A DNA stretch of 64,000 nucleotides. Origin: Flavobacteriales bacterium (GTDB taxonomy: Bacteria; Bacteroidota; Bacteroidia; Flavobacteriales_F; PHOS-HE28). The DNA is taken from positions 92,908-156,907 of the forward strand of contig JACJZG010000008.1 of NCBI GenBank assembly GCA_020635715.1, given 5' to 3'. The notes under the pieces are model-generated. The model was not told the origin of the DNA, did not search any database, and worked only from the letters and a program-made list of their open reading frames with translations. Position 1 is the first letter of the stretch. Every line of letters begins with the position of its first letter. The translations under genes were made by a program, and so were the position numbers. Shown here one piece after another: positions 58,023-64,000 of the stretch.

Positions 58023-59585
58023 ATGTACTCCATATTCCACCTTCGGCCTGCAACTATTCTGATCGTTCACTTATTGCTCACAACGGGGCTCACGGCACAG
58101 CAACTTTCTGTCACACTCACCGGCTCCATGCACAATGGCTCCGGTGTGCCCTGTTTCGGGAAGAAGGAGGGGACGATAACCACCACGGTCACGGGCGGAA
58201 CCGCACCGTACAGCTACCTCTGGAGCAACGGGGAGACCACCGCGAACCTGAGCGGGATAGCGGCAGGATTCTACAGCGTTGAAGTGAAGGACGCCGTTGC
58301 CGCTGTCGTCAAAGTGGAGATCACCCTTACCGAACCCGAGCCGTTGAAGGTGAAGCCGACCGTGAGTTCGTTCGATAACGGGGAGAACATCAGCTGCTTC
58401 GAGTGCAACAACGGTTGGATACAGACGGGCGCCACGCAAGGCACTCCCCCGTATACCTACACCTGGGATGATTCACCAAGCACCAGTGCGAACCGCTATG
58501 GCCTCGGGCCGAAGGAGTATCAGGTCACCGTTACGGACGCCAACGGATGTGAAGAAAGTGCGGTGGTCAAGATCACCCAACCTGAACGCTCGGACTGGAC
58601 CATGGGCGGGAATGCGGGTACGGATCCGGAAACCCAGTACATCGGCACCAGTGATAACAAGGATCTGGTGTTCAAGGCCAATGGGCAGGAGGGTATTCGT
58701 TTGAAAGCGAACGGCGATATCAGCTTGATGGGTACGCTCACCGGCGATGGCCCTTTGTATCGTCGGGATGATGGGCTGCTCGGCAGCGGCTTCCCGGTGT
58801 ATCCGGAACGACCGGTGGACCGTTGCCACGGTCTGGGCTCCTATCCATATTGGGAAACACGGGGTAATGCGTTCCATCAGCTATGCGAAGAAGAGGATCC
58901 GCTGCTTGGTACGTTGGCAGAACGTCCGCTCAAGATCATCACCAACGGTCAGGAGCGGATCCGGATCACGCACGATGGCAAGGTCGGCATCGGTGAGGCT
59001 TATCCAGAAGCAAGGCTCCATGTGAAGGGCGACCTGCTGGTCAGCACACCGCATGGTGCCATCCTTAGTACCGCATCCGCTGAGCTCGGTGCAATACTGT
59101 GGGCACGCAATGACAATGCGGCTTGGGGGTTATCGATCGACCCCACCGGAACGGGCCATATCCTCGGTGATATCAACGATCCGGAAGCGGCCATGTCCTT
59201 TAATTATGATCGAGTGACGATCAACAGTAGGTTGGTGATCGGTGAACCGACCATTGGTCCTTTCGGGGCCTACCGACTTTTCGTGGACGGTGGGATAGCC
59301 TGCCGGGATGTGTTGGTGAAGACCGGGGATTTCCCGGACTACGTTTTCCAACCGAACTATGCGTTGCTCCCGATCGGTGAGTTCCGGAAGTACATCAGCT
59401 CGGAAAGCCACCTGCCGGGCATACCGAGCGCCGCCGAGGTGGACGCGAAAGGCGGTGTTGAGGTAGGCGACCTGCAAGTGCGCATGCTGCGGGCGCTGGA
59501 GGAACAGGCCTTGTACATCCTCCAGTTGGAGGAAAGGCTGAAACTGGCCGAACAGCGCATCGAAGACCTCAACACCGGGAAGTGA
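58023..59585 (+). CDS. Secreted SprB-repeat and tail-fibre-like protein
   Basis: A 520-residue exported protein with signal MYSIFHLRPATILIVHLLLT, cleaved near LTAQQ. Residues about 30-190 hold two SprB-type beta-sandwich units (GGTAPYSYLWSNGETTANLS, GTPPYTYTWDDSPSTSANRY, YQVTVTDANGCEESAVVKIT). Later comes a tail-fibre-like part (RIRITHDGKVGIGEAYPEAR, LHVKGDLLVS) and a C-terminal coiled coil (LYILQLEERLKLAEQRIEDL), which resembles the intramolecular-chaperone or trimer regions of phage-tail-like surface proteins. The start could be TTG 58017, two codons earlier. The function is probably surface adhesion, inferred from domain types. It ends one base into the next gene's start. Confidence 0.78.
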   Translation: MYSIFHLRPATILIVHLLLTTGLTAQQLSVTLTGSMHNGSGVPCFGKKEGTITTTVTGGTAPYSYLWSNGETTANLSGIAAGFYSVEVKDAVAAVVKVEITLTEPEPLKVKPTVSSFDNGENISCFECNNGWIQTGATQGTPPYTYTWDDSPSTSANRYGLGPKEYQVTVTDANGCEESAVVKITQPERSDWTMGGNAGTDPETQYIGTSDNKDLVFKANGQEGIRLKANGDISLMGTLTGDGPLYRRDDGLLGSGFPVYPERPVDRCHGLGSYPYWETRGNAFHQLCEEEDPLLGTLAERPLKIITNGQERIRITHDGKVGIGEAYPEARLHVKGDLLVSTPHGAILSTASAELGAILWARNDNAAWGLSIDPTGTGHILGDINDPEAAMSFNYDRVTINSRLVIGEPTIGPFGAYRLFVDGGIACRDVLVKTGDFPDYVFQPNYALLPIGEFRKYISSESHLPGIPSAAEVDAKGGVEVGDLQVRMLRALEEQALYILQLEERLKLAEQRIEDLNTGK

Positions 59586-62500
59586 TGGCCGGCATAACCA
59601 CAAGAGGGCGCGGCATCCATCACGGGACCGGCTTGCTCGTGATCGCGGCCTATTTGTACGCGATCACCCTTTCCGGGCAGACGCAGTTCCCAACACCACC
59701 GTTCAACCTGCCTGGGACCACTTGGAACGGTGGCACACATCACTACACCGCGTTGCCGGAGATCAATTGCCCGGATGACCCGGAGCCGTCTATGGCGATC
59801 ACGAGCGATGCCGATGCCGAGTTCGTTTCCGGCACGGCCATACATCTGAAGGAGGGCTTCCATGCCGGTGCTTTCAATGGATCCGGGCAGTTCCACGCGT
59901 ACATCGGTGATGGTTTCGGGGATCCTGCGGCACTCGTGCTCATATCGCCCGGTGCGGATACAAGCATTTCTGAAGGGACCGTTCATGTTCATCAATGGGA
60001 GAAACTGGAACTCGGGTTGGAGCTTCCAACGCTCTACCAAGCAGCGGTCGATAGCTTCTTCACACACTACTATTCCAACGGACCGGAAGGACCGGCAACA
60101 CCGGGTATGGTGGACGCGGTGCACGACCTCAATCCCTATGCGGACGATTCGTTGCAGCTGGTGATGATCTTGACCACGCCCTCCGGGCAGCAGACCTTGA
60201 AGTGGGGCTTCTTCATGCGGGAGGCGAAATGGGCCGACACGGACCCCCTGGCGCGGATGGTGGAGGATACGTTGAATGCCTACCATCCTTATCACGTTCG
60301 GTTCCGGATAGCCCCGGAAGAGATCGGGCTTTGGCATTTCTCCCTGCGCGTGAGCGCACCACACACCCTTAGCCCTGAGAACGCACCATTGCCTGTTATC
60401 GAGTACCCGCTATATAGCTTCATCTGCGACCCTCCGCTGGCGGACAACCATGGATTCCTTCAAGTGAATGGTAACAATCATCGGACACTTCGTTTCGACG
60501 ATGACACCCATTTCTTCGGCATGGGCGTGAATATGGCCGATCAGAAACATGGAAACCTGGGAATTCCGGATTCCCTGCCAAAACCACAGGGTTGGTGGTA
60601 CACCTATTACCAACGCGACCACTCCACCATGTTGCAGACCATGGACATGCTGAGCTCTGTGGGTGGTAACTTCATGCGCATGATGCTCTTCAAGAACAGC
60701 TTCGCACCGGAATGGGTGAACCTGGGGGTGTACGACCAGTACCTCAGCCCGCCCATGTGTGCCTGGTCAGAGAGCACGGACAATGATTCGTGCGCCCTTA
60801 CCTGGACCCCGGATTTCAAAGGCAACGGGCAGTACCAGAGCTGGGCGTTCGATCGCATGTTGGACAAGGCACGCGAGGCAGGCATCTATATCCAGCTATG
60901 TGTCGATCCCAATATGCCCACCGCTGCGTTCGAGAAATATCTCTGGGGCGACCACCCGCACGTGATCGCTTTCCTCGAACGGACACGGGTGCCGGGTGCA
61001 CCTTACGACATGAAGCATTACTTCTACGCCGATGCCGACCCAGCGGTCCAGGACAGCGGTGCTTTCTACTATTGGAAACGCAAGTACAAGTACATCCTGA
61101 GCCGGTGGGGCTACTCCGTGAACCTGGCGGTGATCGAGCCCTTCAACGAGATGGACCAGCTGCTCACGTATGGGGAGGATGATCTGAACGTAGGTACCTC
61201 CGCTTTGCCTGGATGTGAAACAGATGCTCATGGCGATGTTCCGCATAACGAGATATGCCGTGAGAACCGGATCGTATGGCCCAACGATCCGCTCATCCCA
61301 GGTATCGTGGACCGCTGGTTCACCGATCGATCGGCTTTGTACACGGACCCGGCATCCATCGGGAACCGATAACCTCTTCGCTTGGGTGATCGAAGGCCGT
61401 TCCTGATCGGGTTATACCGGGGCGGTGCCCCACACGGATACGGCCTTCTACAGGCCCTTACGCAACCCGCTGATCGACCTGAACGACATGCACCAATACG
61501 CCTTCCCGAACACGGGCGAGCAGCACCTTCCGGATTGGCGGATCAAGACCAGCTTCGATGTGGCCCAGAACTTCCGGAACAACTACCCAGCAGGTGCGAC
61601 CAAGAAACCCTTCGGGCACGGCGAGTACAGCTACAGTACGAACATTGTTGCTGGCCCGCCGGGTCATACTGAAAGTTATGAGATCGAAAAGTTCTTCCAC
61701 AATTATGATGTCTCTTTCCACAATGAACTTTGGGGCCACTGCCTTCTCTGGCAACTTCGCAACGGGCCTGAGCTGGCACTGGGATCGCGTGTTCTGGTGG
61801 GAGGATGCATTGGAGGCACCCCCAGATGACTTTTTCAATAGTTTTCAGAATGAATTCTCAAATGAAATTGATTCAATAAGTAGGTTGGATGTTGGATTGC
61901 AGTATGCTATTCCAATCAAAAATCGTCGACTTCATCATCATTTCCGGCCTTTGAAGGAACTTTTGGAACACCCGAGTTGGGCATCGTATGATTTCTTCAG
62001 TTCTGAGTACAGCGCGCATAAAGTTTTCGATGGCCGGGAACTTAGTAGCGAGGCACAACGAGATGTCTTAGAGAGTTACTACCTGAAGAGCCTGGATAGC
62101 ACCGCCGCCATCGGTTGGGTGCATAACCGCAATGCGTGGGTGATGAAGACCTACTACCTGGATCGCAATACACATAACTTCCTTGCATGCGAAGCGCCAG
62201 GACCACCGAGCGATACCCTGAAACTTCCAGGTTTTGCACCGGGATCGTACTTTGTATCCTGGTTCCCGACCCGCTTGAACAGTACCTTTCATCCACCCCA
62301 GATGGAACTGCAAACGGACTTGGATACGCTGGAGATCCCGTTGGCCGGTTATTTCGGAGGTGTGAGCAATAACTACCTGGACACCTTGCGGAGTGACTAT
62401 ACCTTCATCATCACGCCGGGACCGTTCATGAAACGCTTGCACCGGCCGTCGGTTGTGGAACAACCTGTTTCGGCAGGATGGGATTTTGGGCTTTATCCGA

Positions 62501-62712
62501 ACCCCACACGTGACGGATTCTACCTCGCTATGCAGGATGAGGTACCCAAAGAAATAGCCTTGTTCGACCTTGCTGGACGCAGGATCACTCAAGTAGTGAA
62601 TGTCACCGACCTAATCCATTATTTTTCTGTGGAGCACTTGGCCATGGGTACCTATTGGGTCCGTGTGTCCAATGGAACGGATCAGAAGGTGAAGAAACTC
62701 ATGGTTCACTGA
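59585..62712 (+). pseudogene. Type IX-secreted glycoside-hydrolase-like protein, frame broken
   Basis: One gene of about 1041 residues split over three frames. The first part (59585-61372) has a signal region, the coat-hanger-type domain (FVSGTAIHLKEGFHAGAFNG) and a TIM-barrel part with FFGMGVNMADQKHGNLG, YIQLCVDPNMP and EPFNEMDQLL, where the Glu of FNE suits a GH5-like acid/base. It continues in a second frame (TDNLFAWVIEGR, then YTGAVPHTDTAFYRPLRNPL) and a third (TAFSGNFATGLSWHWDRVFW) to a type IX sorting domain (FGLYPNPTRDGFYLAM, ending KVKKLMVH). Lesions: one extra G in 61361-61363, an in-frame TGA at 61404-61406, one extra G in 61732-61735. Read error or true decay; undecided. Confidence 0.75.
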
Positions 62713-62713
62713 C

Positions 62714-64000
62714 ATGAAGAGAACTTTCATTGTAACGCTGCTGGGCTTGATATCATGCTACACATGCGGACAGTCAACGTTCATGAGGACGTTCAGAGCG
62801 ACAGGCACGGCGCAAGCGGAGATCAATGCTTTGAGCAGCGGGAACTTTCGGATGGGTTTAGCGCGACAATCCGGTACCTCCTTGTTCGATGCGACCGGGC
62901 ACATCCTGCAGTCGAGGAACTATGCAGTGGACACCTTTCTGGTGCTCCAGTCGATCAAGCGGCACACGGACAATGAGTTCTTTTTTGTCGGTGGTTATCA
63001 CAAGGATTCGTGCACTGTAAGTGGGAATATCCTAGTGCCCTATACATATCCTGTGATCGGTCGCATGGATTCATTGGGGAATATCTTGGATGCACGGAAT
63101 TACCTCTTAAATGCACCAAATTGTTTCAATATGGCTGGTGATTTAGAGGTTACAGGAGAAAGTGGGGTCATCACCTGGGGTAATCGAATGGGTCCTTTTT
63201 TTCTTCTCCGTGTGAACCACAACGGAGATCCTGTATGGGGCAAACATTTTGGCCAAGGCGGCGTGTTCAAGTTCATCAAGGAACTGCCTGGCGGCGATCT
63301 GCTAGCGGGGATTAACATGCTGGGTGCGGGTGCCGTGGTGGCAAGGTTCAGCGCCTATGGCAACATCCTTTGGAGCAAGAGCTACATACGACCACGGGGT
63401 ATGGTGCACGATGCGGTGATCATATCGGACGATTCCTTCTTGATCACGGGGAGCACCGATAGTCTTACGGCCGATCTATTCACTCCATTGCCTGCCAGCT
63501 ACCAGCCCAAGTTGTTCCTGATGAACTTGAACGGCACGGGCGAGGTGCAATGGTGCCGGGGTTATGATAGCATGCCGAACCATTGGCATGCGGGCAGCGG
63601 ATCCAAGATCGTGAGCACGCAGGATGGGAATGTTGCGGTGTTGGCCACCTTGGGCGATCCGAACTACAACTGGTTCTACCGTGCCGTGCTGATGAAGTTT
63701 GATACCAACGGCGATACGCTCTGGACGCGGTCGGTCGGTCGTGAGGGTTATGACTATCATGCCCTCGATCTCTTGGCCACAGCTGATGGGGGGTACCTGT
63801 ACAATGGCCGTGTTTGGGGCGATCTTCCCGAAGGCCAGGCGAACTTCGCGTTCTTGTACAAAGCTGATGCGGAGGGCCACCTGCCGTGCCAGGAACACCA
63901 TTACCCGATCACCATCGTGGATCTTTTTCCGGTGGACAGCACGGTCACGCTCACATCAACGGATGGTGCGGTGGCCAGGCCGGCGTTCATCAACGAGACC
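62714..64000 (+). CDS. Secreted protein, delta-60/beta-propeller-type, 3' end outside window
   Basis: An open frame of 429 codons from ATG 62714 to the window edge without a stop. It begins with a signal peptide (MKRTFIVTLLGLISCYTCGQ). The body has repeated strand patterns with alternating DS-x-GN-I/GD-x-LW turns (IGRMDSLGNILDARNYLLNA, LLRVNHNGDPVWGKHFGQGG, VARFSAYGNILWSKSY, LMKFDTNGDTLWTRSVGREG), typical of delta-60/SBBP-type repeats in type IX-secreted proteins of this phylum. The C-terminal sorting domain is expected downstream. It starts one base after the broken hydrolase gene's stop, so they are cotranscribed. Function unknown; a surface or extracellular role is inferred. Confidence 0.8.
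   Translation, partial: MKRTFIVTLLGLISCYTCGQSTFMRTFRATGTAQAEINALSSGNFRMGLARQSGTSLFDATGHILQSRNYAVDTFLVLQSIKRHTDNEFFFVGGYHKDSCTVSGNILVPYTYPVIGRMDSLGNILDARNYLLNAPNCFNMAGDLEVTGESGVITWGNRMGPFFLLRVNHNGDPVWGKHFGQGGVFKFIKELPGGDLLAGINMLGAGAVVARFSAYGNILWSKSYIRPRGMVHDAVIISDDSFLITGSTDSLTADLFTPLPASYQPKLFLMNLNGTGEVQWCRGYDSMPNHWHAGSGSKIVSTQDGNVAVLATLGDPNYNWFYRAVLMKFDTNGDTLWTRSVGREGYDYHALDLLATADGGYLYNGRVWGDLPEGQANFAFLYKADAEGHLPCQEHHYPITIVDLFPVDSTVTLTSTDGAVARPAFINET

Noticed and set aside
59585..62712. Programmed frameshifting in the hydrolase-like gene
   Set aside because: Two shifts plus a stop in one gene, both shifts at simple G-runs and without a slippery heptamer or downstream structure, fit read errors or decay better.
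1..64000. tRNA, rRNA, CRISPR, riboswitch or insertion sequence
   Set aside because: Gaps between genes were scanned by eye; none had a cloverleaf, regular spacer array, conserved aptamer core or transposase. Small structured RNAs could still be missed.

Overview
The window looks like a chromosome segment of a high-GC member of the Bacteroidota, probably of the order Flavobacteriales. The evidence is several families largely confined to that phylum (DUF3098, DUF4230, DUF4421, DUF6427, PorT-like barrels, type IX secretion C-terminal domains, SprB-type repeats), the long form of IspG, and promoters of the TAnnTTTG/TAnnTTCG kind instead of Shine-Dalgarno-led genes. GC is roughly 60% by eye. No tRNA, rRNA, CRISPR array or complete insertion sequence was seen.

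Layout. 1-9.9 kb: the 3' end of lepA, then envelope and secreted proteins (a secreted nuclease/phosphatase-fold protein with dockerin-like repeats, an AsmA-like protein, a DUF4421 protein, two lipoproteins, a ferritin-like protein, a small beta-barrel). 10.1-13.7 kb: a phosphorelay cluster (single-domain receiver, NtrC-type regulator, CHASE3 histidine kinase). 13.8-17.3 kb: an ECF sigma factor, an anti-sigma-like membrane protein with three 70-residue repeats, a TonB-C-domain protein and an outer-membrane barrel. 17.4-31.8 kb: YebC, a histidine kinase, an acyl-CoA carboxylase subunit, a glycosyltransferase, a TPR kinase/LuxR pair, a thioredoxin-fold protein, purD, a DUF6427 membrane protein, purQ and a CotH-type secreted protein, plus two very small genes. 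31.8-43.3 kb: mostly minus-strand housekeeping genes (CDF exporter, dnaG, polyprenyl synthase, rlmN coupled to a RelE-type toxin-antitoxin pair, ispD, queA, truB, uppP, ftsX). 43.4-48.7 kb: leuS, a DUF3108 protein and an M23 peptidase. 48.7-50.5 kb: an accessory patch. 50.5-57.8 kb: minus-strand ispG, DUF4230, EamA, DUF502, MmcQ/YjbR, cyclase and hemW. 58-64 kb: a run of secreted proteins, one of them a glycoside-hydrolase-like type IX substrate broken by frameshifts.

The isoprenoid and envelope genes fit together: IspD and IspG act in the MEP pathway, the polyprenyl synthase uses its products, UppP recycles undecaprenyl phosphate, and FtsX and the M23 peptidase act on the wall. PurD and PurQ are purine synthesis genes. 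The least ordinary items are a 98-bp degraded copy of the ispG 3' end separated from the real end by a lower-GC one-gene insert; a low-GC mosaic patch inside leuS; a perfect 13-bp inverted repeat over the ftsX promoter; a 24-bp long-range inverted repeat after leuS; and a promoter motif sitting 4-8 nt before eight start codons, which predicts leaderless mRNAs.
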